Assembly: GCA_026075535.2 (NCBI GenBank)
Contig: AP026542.1
Coordinates: forward strand, 6,324,001 to 6,388,000
Direction: 5' to 3'
Length of the DNA stretch: 64,000 bases
Source: Tricholoma matsutake
Lineage: Eukaryota; Basidiomycota; Agaricomycetes; Agaricales; Tricholomataceae
Below, piece after piece: positions 35,276 to 49,323 of this stretch. The position numbers and the translations under genes are program-made. The notes below the pieces were generated by a model, which was given only the letters and a program-made list of their open reading frames with translations, had not been told where the DNA came from and did not search any database. The stretch's first letter is position 1; each line of letters opens with the position of its first letter.

Positions 35276-35495
35276 TGTAAGAGATCCGGTTCTCTTACAA
35301 TGAACTTCCTGCATTCGGTGCAACCACCAATATTCCGATCACACAAACATGGTCACATGTCCAAACATGCGTAGATCACATGTACAGTTCATTATACATG
35401 AGAACCATTTGTAATAGTAGACTACCTTTTCTTGAATAGATACCACCTTCATCACACTTTGGTCCCTGAGTGTTGGGAGTACAGACTCCCTTCCA
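35276..35495 (+). repeat. 3' LTR of element 3
   Basis: A 220-bp LTR preceded by a purine-rich tract (GAAGCATGGGAGAG). It differs from the 5' LTR by about six substitutions and two 2-bp indels; three of the substitutions are at CpG. The GAGGT duplication follows. Confidence 0.93.
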
Positions 35496-35500
35496 GAGGT

Positions 35501-36185
35501 ATCTTTTTTGTTTCAATTTGTTTCGCTCCCATCCCAACAAAATTCAAACGTGAAGCGGGATGAGCCAAAATTTATATTAATTACATAATGCCACCTTGTC
35601 CGAACACGAGGAAGATTAATTATGTTTCTTACCACTCATCATAGCCAAGGGATGTAGTTACATAATTTTCAAGTTATGGATGTCGGCGGATAGATACGTG
35701 TTCAAATTTCTGAGTCTGGCACTGGATCACTAACAGTGTGGCCACTCGACTGCTGAATGCATGCATGGTGCAACTGGCATTCACCTCATTGGATATCTAC
35801 ATTAATATATAATATTTGAATATTCAGCTCCAACAGGCTCGGGCATGGCAGCCGCCCCGGTTTATACTTTAAAAAATGTATTTTATGTCAGCTTGATGTC
35901 AGCAGCGGTGGCAAGCGCAAATGGTTCTTGCAAAGTGGTGGATGTTCTCTTCTTTCATTTGATGAGATTGAACTAGACAGATTGAGTGTAGACTCGGTGT
36001 TGGTAGTTGCGGTGGACGTGGCGTGGCGTGAACTATCTCAGAAATCCCGGGTGACAAAGGGAACGGGGTTAACACAGGGGTAACACGGGGGTGACACGTG
36101 GGGGAATTCACAGGATCATGTGCCTGGATTGATCTCGCTGCCCTCTGTGTACTTGAAACGAAACACGCTCATCACAAAAAAAAAG
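35501..36185 (-). other. element 2 leader, LTR-proximal part
   Basis: No gene seen. Read on the minus strand it leaves the 5' LTR with CTTTTTTTTTGTG, as in the leader of element 3. It includes short GGTAACAC/GGTGACAC-like direct repeats near 36065-36095. Confidence 0.5.
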
Positions 36186-36385
36186 TGGAAGGGAGTGTAT
36201 TCTCCCAACACTCAGGATGAATCAGTTGTGAGGAATGTGGTATCGATTGAAGGGGGGTTAGTCTACTATTACCAATAGTTCATCTATCTAAGGAATCTGT
36301 GTTAATAGTCATGTGATCGTGTATCTGGTAACATGATCATGTAGTTGCATAGAATGTGTGTTGTAAGAGAAAGGGTTCTCTTACA
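36186..36385 (-). repeat. 5' LTR of element 2
   Basis: A 200-bp LTR in the same orientation as 10669-10868. It carries the same terminal hairpin (TGTAAGAGAA/TTCTCTTACA at 36362-36385). Several differences from its partner are complementary CA/TG pairs, as expected if a shared CG decayed on opposite strands. Confidence 0.88.
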
Positions 36386-37195
36386 GATGCATGGGAACCT
36401 GCCAAACTCACCGTGTCGAGTCGTCGACACCCTCAACACCCAACATCTGTAAGTCTTTTCATTGTTATTTGCATTCTTTTCAATTACTAACAGAACCACC
36501 ATGAATGTTCACTACCGCCCTGAGCAATGGCTCGCAGTATAGATCAGAGGTGGAAACAGCAGCTTGTGAGCTGGCAGCAATGTATCGTAGTTCTGATCAG
36601 AAATAATAAAATTGTTTATTGAAGTACAGAATAAAGTTTTTAGCTAAAACTATAGCATGAACTTGGCATGAACTGGATGATAAACATTCAGTACTATTCA
36701 GTGTCAACGTCACTCATGAAATGAATTGTTATTAATAAAGTATATTACATCACTACAAATGACAACTACCAGTCAAACACGAGTCAAACATGAGTTAACT
36801 ACGAATCAACTATGAATCAACTGCCTCAAGGCTTGCCCGTTGTGTCATATACTGTTGATATACTGTATATGGTTGGAGCCTTATTGTGTGCTCACTAATG
36901 GGGCCGCGACGACACCTAGGGAATTCAATTTCTTTGTCCTCACCACGCAACATTGAGCACCCGAGCTCAACGTCAAAATTTTGTCGACATAGCCTCAACA
37001 TAGCCTCGTACACTTTCTGAGGTAAGTATGCACGCCACTGCCGAGCATTTGGCACGGTGCACGTGCTGGGAATGCTCATGTGATCTTTTTTGTGTTTTAA
37101 ACTTTACGTATCGCGGGACAGGTAGCAGCCAATCCGGGTCTTTCTCACACGAGGGCAGGATAATAGGCCATTGTCCGACCACACCCCCAAAACTC
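36386..37195. other. intergenic: upstream region of CTR9
   Basis: A/T-rich, with short GAGTCAAACATGAGT-type repeats near 36775-36800. A minus-strand frame at 36810-37079 has no recognisable content. The last 200 bases probably hold the CTR9 promoter and 5' untranslated region; I see no clear TATA box. Confidence 0.4.
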
Positions 37196-40100
37196 ATGGA
37201 CAGCAATGCTTCGACGGGACGTTCAGTCGATATAGAACTTGGAGGACAAGAAGTTATTACGATAGATCTCGACAATCTTGATCCTAATCCGGAAGATGTT
37301 TTGGACTTGCTGAAGGATGGACAATGCAATGTATGGGTATGGACAAAACTTGCTGGTGAATATTGGCGGAGAGGCTACTTAGATGCGGCAGAGAGAATTG
37401 CGTTGAGCGCTGTGGAATGTCAGTATCACTCAAATCATTTGAAGTTTCTGGTCAAATATAAGTGTACCTTAGCTTTTCAGGCCAACGGAACAGCCTCTTT
37501 GCTACCACCTATCTATTCCCTTCTCGCGAATATACAGATTGCGTATGCTCAGAAGGCTCCAAAACTGAAGCTATCCAGTGCTCGTGCGTTTTCGAATACG
37601 ATATCATGCATGAATTTTATTTCTCATTTCGAATCTATGAATCAGGTCAGGACGTCCTGACGCAAGAAAAGTCCAAGGAGGAATATCATCGTGATGCAGC
37701 CCAGTTTCTGAATACTGGAGAGAGAGTCAGTGCGGAATCAGGAGATGTAGTTGATGGCACACTCTCGTTTCTTACTCGAGGTATGTAATAATACATTATT
37801 CCTGGCCGATTCTCATTTCGTGCTAGGTATCCAGCAACTAGCGACTAGGTCCCTCGACGACGCCAGGCGTTCGTTCGAGAGCGTTTTGATAACAAAGCCC
37901 ACGAATCTAGTCGCCCTCCTAGGAAAGGTGCATGAAACTCGAGTTCACAGACACCCACTCTGACCCCTATAGTAGGCTAGAATCCTGTACGCTCGGAGAA
38001 ACTTCAGGGAAGCCCTGAAATTATTTCAAGAAGTTCTAAGATACAACCCTCGTTGTATACCTGACCCGCGAATTGGCATTGGATTGTGTCTATGGGCTTT
38101 AGATTATAAGGGCAAAGCTAAGGAAGCCTGGCAACGTAGTTTGGAAGTCGTGCGTTATTTTACTTTCTCTTCGATGAAAAGTTTTTATACTTTTCTTCCA
38201 GAACCCGTCAGAATGGCCTACTCAGCTTCTGCTTGGTTTAGAAGCTATCAATTCAAGCAAGGATGAGGGCCAGACAGAGGCTGAGCGTACACAGTCGTTT
38301 CTTCAGGGCACGAAACTCATTGAGAAGGCGTTCAACGCAAACCAACGAAGCGCCGCTGCAGCTAATGCGTTGTGTGAACTTTTCCTGCGGAAAGGGAATC
38401 ATAAACGGGTGCGTACGTCGCAAGACTCCCTTTCCCGCATGCTCATGTACTGCAGGCACTCAAACTTGCAGAACGCACCATTCAATTCGCCGACACTCTC
38501 ACTGTCCTCACAGAAGGCTATCTTAAAGCTGGTAGAGTTTCTCACGCTGAGGGGTCTCTCGCTCTCGCTACGAAATACTACTCCTCAGCAATGGAGGGCA
38601 ATTCCAAACATGTGTTGGCAGCAATTGGGTTAGCTCAACTGCAGATGCAGAATGGTTTGTTTTTATTACGTCATTTCACTACACCTCTTATTACCTTAAT
38701 ATTTCAGATGAGATGGCGGCCGCCATTCACACATTGGACACAATTCTTCAGCCACCCAACTCTCAACGTTCTGTTGAGGCGACCATCATGCTTGCGTCAT
38801 TGCGTGCACATCCACGTCCTGGAGTGTCAAGTTCCGACATTACACAGGAACGGGCGAAGGCACGCGACCTGTTTGAGCGTGTGACCAAAGGTATCGAAAC
38901 GGAAGAAACTCGCACAAATGGGCATAATCAGACGAAGCCTTCACGAAGTATTACTGACGATAGAGAAATGCACATTGAGGTTGCACGTCTGTGGCAGGCG
39001 GAGAGCTTGGACCGCATGGGGAAAGCTTTAAAGGAAGCTCTCAGGATCAGTGAGACTGCGGAAGATGTAGATCCCCGCCTTTTGAATAATATAGGAGCAC
39101 TGCACCACCTGGAAGGGGACTTCTCGACAGCAAGGTCATCGTACGAGAAAGCTCTTATCAGTGCTTCTGGTCTTGGGACTGAGGGTGGAGAAAGCATATC
39201 GACGTCGATTTTGTATAACCTTGCAAGGGTTTATGAGGACCAAGGGGAGGAAGCCTTGGCCAAGGATGCTTACGACAAGCTTATATCGCGTCATCCAGAA
39301 TATGTTGACGGTATGTAACATCTTCACTACTTAACGAAGCTGGATAATTTATTCGTGTGGCAGCCAAAATTCGAGAAGCGAGCATGCTCTCAACCCTGAA
39401 TCGACATAACGAGGCACATGAGATGCTCAAGCAGTGCCTAGCCTCACAAAACAATAATCTAAATCTACGCGCGTTTTACACTTATTTTCTTATACAGACA
39501 AATCTTCCCAAGCCTGCCAAAGATTTTGTTTTTGCCACACTTAAAGACCACGACAAGCACGACATCTACTCGCTTTGTGCGGCGGGATGGATCATGTATC
39601 ACCAATCCCGTGAGAGTCGGGATACTACATCCAAGGGTTTGGAAGAGCGCAGAAGAGGATTTCAGAGATCTGCAGAGTTCTATGAAAAAGCTCTACACCT
39701 CGATCCACTATGCGCTTTTGCTGCCCAAGGCCTGGCAATAGTCACAGCTGAGGATGCTCTCGATACCTTCGGAGGTGCCATGCAACCTACTTCGGGCATC
39801 GAGGAAACACAGAAGCGATTCAAGAATGCACGCGAGGCCTTGGATATATTCGCGAAAGTTCGTGAGTCTATCAATGACGGCAGCGTCTACTTGAATATGG
39901 GGCATTGTCACTACGCGCGTGACGAATTCGACCGTGCGATAGAAAGCGTGTGTTTTCTTTACCAACATACAAGCTTGATACACCTTCTCATTTGCTTGTC
40001 ATCAGTACGAGACGGCTTCAACGCGATTTTACGGGTCTCATAATGTACCCGTTCTTTTGTGCTTATGTAGGTCATGGTATGCGAAGGCTACCAAAGACCA

Positions 40101-41183
40101 ATCATACGCGGCTATGGATGCAGCTTTGCGATATGCTCAGATGGTGAGTTTGGCCACATGTTGATAACAAAGCAAAGTCGACCAGTGCCTTTCGTTGGAC
40201 AGGCTCTCCATATTCAACCCAATGACAAGGCTATTGTCTACAATGTTGCCATGATCCAGCAAAAATCTGCTGAAATGCTTTTTGCGATCGCTCCTTCTAA
40301 GCGCTCTCTCCAAGACTTGGAGAGGGTCATCGCCCAAGCAGCTCATGCTCAAAAGTTAGCATTATTATATCTATTTGTTGCTACTAATTCATATTTTGCA
40401 GGCTCTTTGCATCCCTGGCATCTGACAGATCACCAGTTCCATACAGTTGTGATATTGCTGATCAGAGGCGAAAGTATGGCGACACCATGCTACGCAAAGG
40501 GGATGAACATCTGACATCGCAACGACAATATGAATCGGAGGTACAAGCAAAGCTGGATGCCGCTAGGCGGAGGCGACAAGAAGAGAAAGAACATCAAGAA
40601 GCTTTGGAGGTAGATATCTTCAAGCTCCTTCGCAGTGTGATCTCATCTCATACCCTGTCAAACAACAGCGTCAGCGTAAGAGTGAATTGCGCCAGGAAGC
40701 TGAAAAGTTGGCTGAAGAACGTCGGCTTGCACGAGAACAGGTGATGGAGTGGACGAAGGATGCCAAGCTGGAAAGCGACGACGAGCGTGAACGAAGGCCA
40801 AAGAAGGCTCGGAAACAAAAACACGATGGTAGCGGAGATGAAGCTGAGCCGAAAAAGAAGCGACGAGGCAAACTGAAGAAGACTGCTGAACAGGAAGATG
40901 GGGAAGATCAGGCAGTATTTAGTGACGATGACGAAAACGACAAGCCAGCGAAAAAGGTATCATCGGAAGCTCTTGATTTGTTCGTGCTGGATCTGATCAT
41001 GCGATAGCGTGCAGTCAAGAAGAGAGTGGTTCGAGACGACGACGACGACGACAATGCAGGCCCACGGAAGAAACAATTGTGGGTGAATTTTTCTCGTGCT
41101 CCTCTGCTACTGACATTGGCTACTTGGCATGTTCTAGCAAGAGCAAGGAGATGCTTTCCGATACAGATGAAGAAATGTCATGA
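37196..41183 (+). CDS. CTR9: CTR9, TPR subunit of the Paf1 transcription elongation complex
   Basis: Ctr9 is the tetratricopeptide scaffold of the nuclear Paf1 complex, which travels with RNA polymerase II and promotes histone H2B ubiquitination and H3K4/K36 methylation. The start ATG 37196 gives DSNASTGRSVDIELGG. Family landmarks follow: LLPPIYSLLANIQIAYAQKA (about 37495), NLVALLGKARILYARRNF across an intron, DPRIGIGLCLWAL (about 38067), LLNNIGALHHLEGDF (about 39080) and a highly charged C-terminus. I count 13 introns of 48-62 bp for most, for example 37584-37645, 40957-41007 and 41079-41137. The last joins a normal Ctr9-type tail, SDTDEEMS, ending TGA 41181-41183. Apparent stops such as TAG at 41005 fall inside introns, so the gene looks intact. 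Confidence 0.93.
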
Positions 41184-41338
41184 CATCGTCGCCTTAGGGT
41201 TACTATATATGTAATATAAATTATTTTGACACAAAATCACCTGTTAGTGTTAGTAATTACTTTAATTACTCAGGGCAGCTAATTATAATGAAGTATAATA
41301 TGTAACTTTGTGATAAACGACACTCGTCGTTGCTCATA

Positions 41339-44300
41339 ATGCCCAACGCTCTGACAACAGACATTGGACTTCGAGTTGGACCGTTGCTTCTGGAGACACT
41401 GATAGCGCACTACTTGGAGCGCCTCAAGCGCAATTCCACAGATCAGAAATCAACCACTCGACTACGACAAGATCAGTTATTGTACGACGAGGTCTTCAAT
41501 GTTGTGAAGGTATGAGGGCAATGTCTCAATCTTCAGGTGGTCTGACAACATAACGCAAGGCATTTTTGCGTGCCGCCAGCTTGTATGTGGTTTGGTTCAA
41601 TGTCCGGATTATATTTCATCATTCTTACAGCCATACGGTGGAGGACGTCCAAGGTCAGTAATCTGTCATCTAAGCATGGGTTTTCGATGATGAACTCTAT
41701 TTTACTCCAGGCTTCTCCAATACTCGTACCCCATCACCGCCATGGATACATGTCGTAAGACTTGTTGTGCCCATGTCCTGTTGTAATAATGCTGCATCAC
41801 ATCTTGTCAAAGCCCTTGGTGGAGCAGATGTCGCCCGGCAGGTCGTAGGTGGTGTTAAATGGTGGCAAGTCCGTGGCTTAGAAGGGTTGAGTGGTTGTAT
41901 TGTCCACCAAGAGATCCCTCATTTACGCTTAACAGAGTCGACGCTCAATGGATCGTTACGAAAAAGGATTGGCAGGAGGCGAAACGACGACATAAAATGC
42001 AACAGACGAAGACGGACAGTCCTGGTGGTGATGCCTTCGCTGAAAGTAGTACGGATTCTGAAGCATATAACAAAGAAATGGATGGTATGCGATGCATTTT
42101 GTATGCTCACGGAGGTACGCGCTGTTTCTTAATATAACATATACTCCTGATACAATCAAGGCGGTTATTATTTTGGGAGTGTCGATCAAGAGCGGTAATT
42201 GTGTTTTGCTCAACTGTGACACTTAATACCATCTCTTTATACAGTTATAGTATTCAACGGCATGCGCGTAAAATCAATGGTCGAGTCTTCGGTGCGTACA
42301 CAATCTATCGTTGAACAGCGTACTTATTCCAAAGCTAACTCGGGTAGCTGTCAATTACCGCCTTGCCCCACAATATCCCTTTCCCTGCGCACTTCATGAC
42401 TTACTGGCTGCATGTGAGTGTCTAAAGGCATCAAGCTTTCCTTCTCTGAACATATGGTGTCCAGATCTTTTTCTCATCAGGCCGCCCCCTGGCGCTGCGC
42501 ACTGTGCTGTCGACCCATTACATATCGTAATAGCAGGAGATTCTGCAGGAGGAGGTCTCTCACTCGCCCTTCTTCAAGTAATTCGTGACTCAGAATTACC
42601 CATGCCTGCTGGCGGAGTTCTGATATCTCCATGGTGTGACTTGACACATTCTTTTCCAAGTGTCCTCACTAACACGGCCACCGTGAGCTCTGTCTTACTT
42701 CATTCGTCGTTTTAGTTTTGAAAACCTAAAAGGATGTTATCCCGCCATGGGGGCTCTCGCTTCAGAAGCCTAGTGTTTTATGGCCACCACCCTCCGACGA
42801 AATGTCTAGAAAAATCCATGATTCTATCAGATCTCGCATCCGTCAGATGTTCTACATAGACCATAACCTCGCTCCTACCATGACGCCCGACCGACCGGGA
42901 GTAGCTGTAGGGAAGACCACTCACCGGTCAGCGTCACAGAGTAACCAAGTGATATCTCTCGTGACACGGACTGGCGAAACCCTAACTATTGATCAACAAG
43001 TTCACCTCTATACTCAGAATAGTCTCCTCTCGCATCCCCTGATTAGCCCGGCGCTGTCTTATCTCGGTGGTCTACCCCCGTTGCTCATCATTTCCAGTGA
43101 CAAGGAGGTTCTGAGGGATGAAATTATTTATGTGTGAGTCAAAATAAAGGATCCATATCATCCTGCTTATGTCATTGAGAGGTCGTTTTCAGCGCACACA
43201 AAGCTGCAAATCCCGAGCGATATCCTATTCAGGACGAAGCACGAACCCTTTATCCATCTCTCGTGAACATTGAAGGACGATATAGACCAACAAAGGTTCA
43301 TCTGCAAGTCTACGATGGTAAGCCATGTTGCGTCGGCGGCAATCAATACGAGATTTATGCAAGTTATGCAGACACCGCTCATGTTCTACCTGTTCTGTTC
43401 TCATTCACGACCCCTGCCAAGTTCTGTTTTAGAGCCATTGCAACGTTTTGCAAACATGTCATTAGAATCCCTCCAAGTCTGCCAAGCCCAATTCCTACGG
43501 CTAATACGATACCAAGCATGCAATCCTCAGATTCGTTGCGAGAGGCGGAGACGTTTGGTGACGTGAAAGTTGACAAGGTTCCGAACAATCGTCTGCATAA
43601 CCGTTTCTCGTCACCCTCACCAAAACGATCGTTTTCTACTGAACTTCATCGCGCACTGTCAAATATACGGCATACAGCCAAGTCCAACACTCGTGATGAT
43701 CATAGAAAGACTCTCCACGATGAGCCTGTCGACTCAAGCGAATCTAGCCCTAGCGATGTTGGCGGCCCACGTTTCCAAATTTCATCATCACACCAACCTG
43801 GCGGTCGGACTGCTGGTGATCCTGGTGTTTATGATGGCTCATCAGTACGTATAAACAGTCTCATTTCGGATCTGCCTGATACCATCTCCAGAACTCTACC
43901 TTATGGGCTGACAACATGATCCGCGAGCGTGTTTCTACTCAGGGAGTTATTCGAGCACTCGAAGCTGAGCATGAGCTGCCTGCATTTACCGTTCCGCCAG
44001 AGGATATAGGGAAGCTATCAGAGCCCGCCATTCGACGATATCTCGATGCGCGGGCGAAGTTCGACAAGAAGTTCCGAAGGTCCATGAAAGCCATTGACAA
44101 GCATCGTATTCATAACCTTGAACTGGACAGAAGTGGCGCAAAGAAGAACATGAATATTCTCCGACCTTCCTTCATGCGATATAAGGACAGGACAACGGAT
44201 GACAAGACGAGAGATGTAAACGGTTCAATAGATTCGGAACATTGGAGTTGGGCGTGGGTCCTTGATGAACAAGAACGGCCACCGCCAAGCAGCATTGCCT

Positions 44301-44551
44301 CCAGGAGAGACACCGCAGAGGCACGAAGGCTAGCAAAAATTGCAGATGAGTCTGTTTTCCAGAACGACAAATCCCTAAGTGGAAATCATTTCTGGTCTCT
44401 GGTAGTGAACTTCTTTACAGTAGCACCAGACAGAGAAATGCTTGCTGCACATGGGGGGGCGATGCAGATACCCAGAATCTCGCGCTTACTCGGGCGCAGA
44501 CCTCGTGTTGTAGAAGGCGAACACGCTGACCAAATTCATATACATATATAG
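41339..44551 (+). CDS. alpha/beta hydrolase of the hormone-sensitive lipase family
   Basis: A predicted esterase/lipase with an HSL-type alpha/beta-hydrolase fold. The oxyanion-hole motif HGGG is split by an intron at about 42110 (HGG then YYFGSVDQE). The nucleophile elbow GDSAGG lies at about 42535-42552, preceded by VNYRLAPQYPFPCALHDL (about 42350), as in the family. The catalytic Asp and His are probably in SDKEVLRDE (about 43098) and DGTAHVLP (about 43315 and 43372, across an intron). A long charged C-terminal extension (about 43500-44550) lacks hydrolase motifs; by my recollection similar tails occur in large fungal HSL-like proteins. ATG 41339 follows the CTR9 3' end by 155 bp. There are many short introns. 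The natural substrate cannot be read from sequence. Confidence 0.82.
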
Positions 44552-44620
44552 ATTCGGTTTAATAGAATTGTTTTTTCTCAAAGCATACGGTAAAGGTAGA
44601 CCGGTGACCGATCCCTAGTA

Positions 44621-44662
44621 CATGAGCAAGCGTCGATTGTATAGGCTCGACGCTTGCTCATG
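44621..44662. terminator. strong hairpin between two convergent genes
   Basis: Arms CATGAGCAAGCGTCGA (44621-44636) and its perfect complement (44647-44662) enclose a 10-base loop. It lies 70 bp after the hydrolase stop and about 130 bp before the stop of the kinase gene on the other strand. It could affect 3' end formation for both, or be a tiny fold-back repeat. Fungal genes do not need hairpin terminators, so the role is an inference. Confidence 0.4.
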
Positions 44663-44790
44663 CATGTACGAAGGAGTGGTTACGAGTCTACGGTAAAGGG
44701 ACTGCAGCTGACAGTTATGCAGATGTTGAATGTAATCTGATCAAAACGGCAGTTCTATGGATACAAACGATATATTGAATCATGAGCGCA

Positions 44791-46279
44791 TCAGAGCTTC
44801 GACTTCTGATCGAGCTTCAGCCCCTGGTCCTCTAAAACAATTCTCGCGAGCTTCCCGACCACTGGGAACCCAAGCATATGGAGTTGCGCATGTTCCGAAC
44901 TGGCCTGGCGTCGCCCGTATCGTGCTGCGATTCCTTGCAAGATGACTGACAGCTTAAATACCAGCTCAGTTAGTCTTGTGAATCGCACATACTATACTGC
45001 TTTGACGCACTCGGAACAGCATCCAACTTCGGACGAACACCATTTCATGAATGGGATACGACTGGTTTGTAAGTCTGCAATATTCTTGTTCCAGATCTTC
45101 CAGTGCAATTGGGACATGTTCAGAGGTTCCCTTGTAGCCATGCATGATGAAAGACGAATTTTTTGGAAAATCTTTCATATCTATAGACCATGGCTGTGTC
45201 AAGTTCCCGAGATCTGCTAACTGTAAAAGATGAGTGCGTTCTACGTGGATCATCCGGGAAGAATATTACTGGACAGCCAAGTGTGCACAATTCCCAATCC
45301 AGGATACCAATGACACGATTTTCGGTTGGGTGAAAAACCAAATTATCCAATTTGTAGTCTCCATGAACAATTCGTAATCCGAATTTCGTTTCATCTGGGA
45401 GGTTCTCCTGGTACCAAGCAATCATTTCGTGAAAGAATGGAATTTCTCCCGTCGGTTTTCCACTTTCGATATCGACGGATGCGGCCTGGGCCTTCGAAAT
45501 ACGAGAAAGAGACTTGATTTGTCGTGGGAAGTAGTCTGTCGATGGCCCGAAATCCGCCAAACCGATACTTGACGGAGAAATGGATCCTAGGGCTGCGAGT
45601 GCCCGGACAGCGGAAAGCCAGCTGTGTGGCGGTTGAAAAGGTCATATCAGAAGACTCATTCGGAGGTAAAACTCACCACTCACGCCGATCCTGCCGAGTG
45701 ACTTCAAGCATTTGTATGTCGGTGAAGATGCGCCCATTCAGGAATTCCATTATATAGAAGGGGGTTCCTATAACACGGCTATCCTCGCAGAGTAATATGG
45801 GTTCTGGGACAGGCACCCTTCGTTCGAGAGGGGTTGAAGGATCCGTATTATATTTATGAAGGGCATGCAACATGGTATATTCACGTTCTACTTGATGGGC
45901 GGTACTCGATAGAAGTTGCCCCGGTGGTTTCTTCCGCAGAACAAACTTCTTTTCGCTATAACTTGTTCAATAATATGAAGATGACAGACGTTAGAATTTT
46001 ACATACCTCGCGTCCGTTAAGAAATATGTGGGGTTAGACTGATGTCGTCAAGTTACAGTTAGATTGGTAAACAGGAATCATACCTGGCCATACTGGAATC
46101 CCATTCAGTAAGAATTCGATTTAAATTTGCATAGAAACGTATACTTTAAACTGTTTGACACTAATAGGCGTCCGGATTGGAGATGCACGCACGAGAAGGT
46201 AAGCATTCAAGCTCGCAATGTCAATGCTTGCCCTGATTTCTCCATACTCCCCGCCGATGCGCTTCGCCGTATCTGACAT
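44791..46279 (-). CDS. APH-family kinase related to the ACAD10/11 N-terminal domain
   Basis: A phosphotransferase of the aminoglycoside-phosphotransferase fold, the type found as the kinase domain of ACAD10/ACAD11. The start is ATG 46279 ([18 protein letters not shown]). Joining exons gives [37 protein letters not shown] (about 45950) and [20 protein letters not shown] (about 45810). The catalytic loop is [12 protein letters not shown] (about 45360) with the metal site [10 protein letters not shown] (about 45305). The C-terminus is [20 protein letters not shown], ending TGA at 44791-44793. Introns are about 50 bp (for example the two around 46040-46130). It is divergent from the Hsp70 gene, with 210 bp between start codons. 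A role in hydroxyacyl-CoA or lipid metabolism is suggested by relatives only. Confidence 0.85.
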
Positions 46280-46489
46280 ACCGAAAGAATTTCACCTGAT
46301 GGGATGAAAGAGTTCCCTAACGAACCTCGAAGTAACTGAACCCCGGGCCGCACTGACAGTGAGACTGAGCTCGGAACTGTATCACGTGCCAAATACTTCC
46401 CTCGGAGAGATCCGTTCGCCAAACACGGAAACAAATTACATACGCAAGCAGAAAAAAAATTGAACGACCTTTGTCAACTCCCGACCACC
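46280..46489. promoter_or_regulatory. shared divergent promoter of the kinase and Hsp70 genes
   Basis: 210 bp between two divergent start codons. I see no perfect heat-shock element array. The A-rich tract just before the Hsp70 ATG (46450-46460) is typical of fungal 5' leaders. Confidence 0.4.
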
Positions 46490-48961
<2,472 letters not shown>

Positions 48962-49323
48962 ACCCTTTCTACCCGGCTTTCGACTGATACCTCGGATTTT
49001 GCCACTAACGAATCTTGCTCTCACTGTCGCTTCTCTCGTCCCCATGCAGATAGACCATATAAAAGTACGACTTGCCATTATCATCCATTACAATATTATC
49101 TACTTATTCATACACTCCGCTCATCCATCTTTACGTTCTTGTCATTTCGAATATCAACATAATGGATTCATGCAATCAACAGGGAGAACCGTCGCAATCT
49201 ATTCGAACTGGAAATTTTATTTAGTGGAAGAGCAATATAGCTTAGACTTTCACGTGCCTGGCCTATTCAGATAAAATTCATCAGTCCATAATCATTGGCA
49301 CCAGAGACTTCTTCATGAACGTG
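48962..49323. other. shared 3' region of SSC1 and dynactin p25 genes
   Basis: 362 bp between convergent stop codons, A/T-rich, with AATAAA-like sequences. No gene is seen. Confidence 0.45.

Larger units (their letters stand above)
22280..35495 (+). mobile_element. element 3: Gypsy chromovirus nested in the leader of element 2
   Basis: Bounded by two 220-bp LTRs and a perfect 5-bp target duplication GAGGT (22275-22279 and 35496-35500). It belongs to the same family as element 2 but lies in the opposite direction. Its leader contains a MITE, and element 5 separates its gag from its protease. With these removed it would be a normal element of about 5.7 kb. It is inactive: TGA codons, small deletions, and YLDN in place of YLDD in the RT. 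Confidence 0.94.
10669..36385 (-). mobile_element. element 2: outer Gypsy chromovirus, split by nested insertions
   Basis: The outermost retrotransposon of the nest. Two 200-bp LTRs in the same orientation (10669-10868 and 36186-36385) enclose its parts in order on the minus strand: leader (36185-35501 plus 22274-21773), gag (21772-20424), protease and first half of RT (20420-19261), then second half of RT to chromodomain (13233-10894). Element 4 splits the RT and element 3 splits the leader. Flanks AATGC (10664-10668) and GATGC (36386-36390) match a 5-bp target duplication at 4 of 5 bases. The LTRs differ at about 11 of 200 positions. It is a decayed copy of the same family as element 3. Confidence 0.82.

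Noticed and set aside
22280..36385. Pairing the LTR at 22280 with the LTR at 36186 as one element
   Set aside because: They are in opposite orientation. 22280 pairs with 35276 (GAGGT on both sides), and 36186 pairs with 10669.
36810..37079. Minus-strand 89-residue frame upstream of CTR9
   Set aside because: No recognisable motif, no intron logic, and it overlaps the CTR9 5' region. Probably chance.
40957..41007. Premature stop TAG near the end of CTR9
   Set aside because: It is the last base triplet of a 51-bp GT-AG intron. Splicing restores the frame and a normal Ctr9-type tail.
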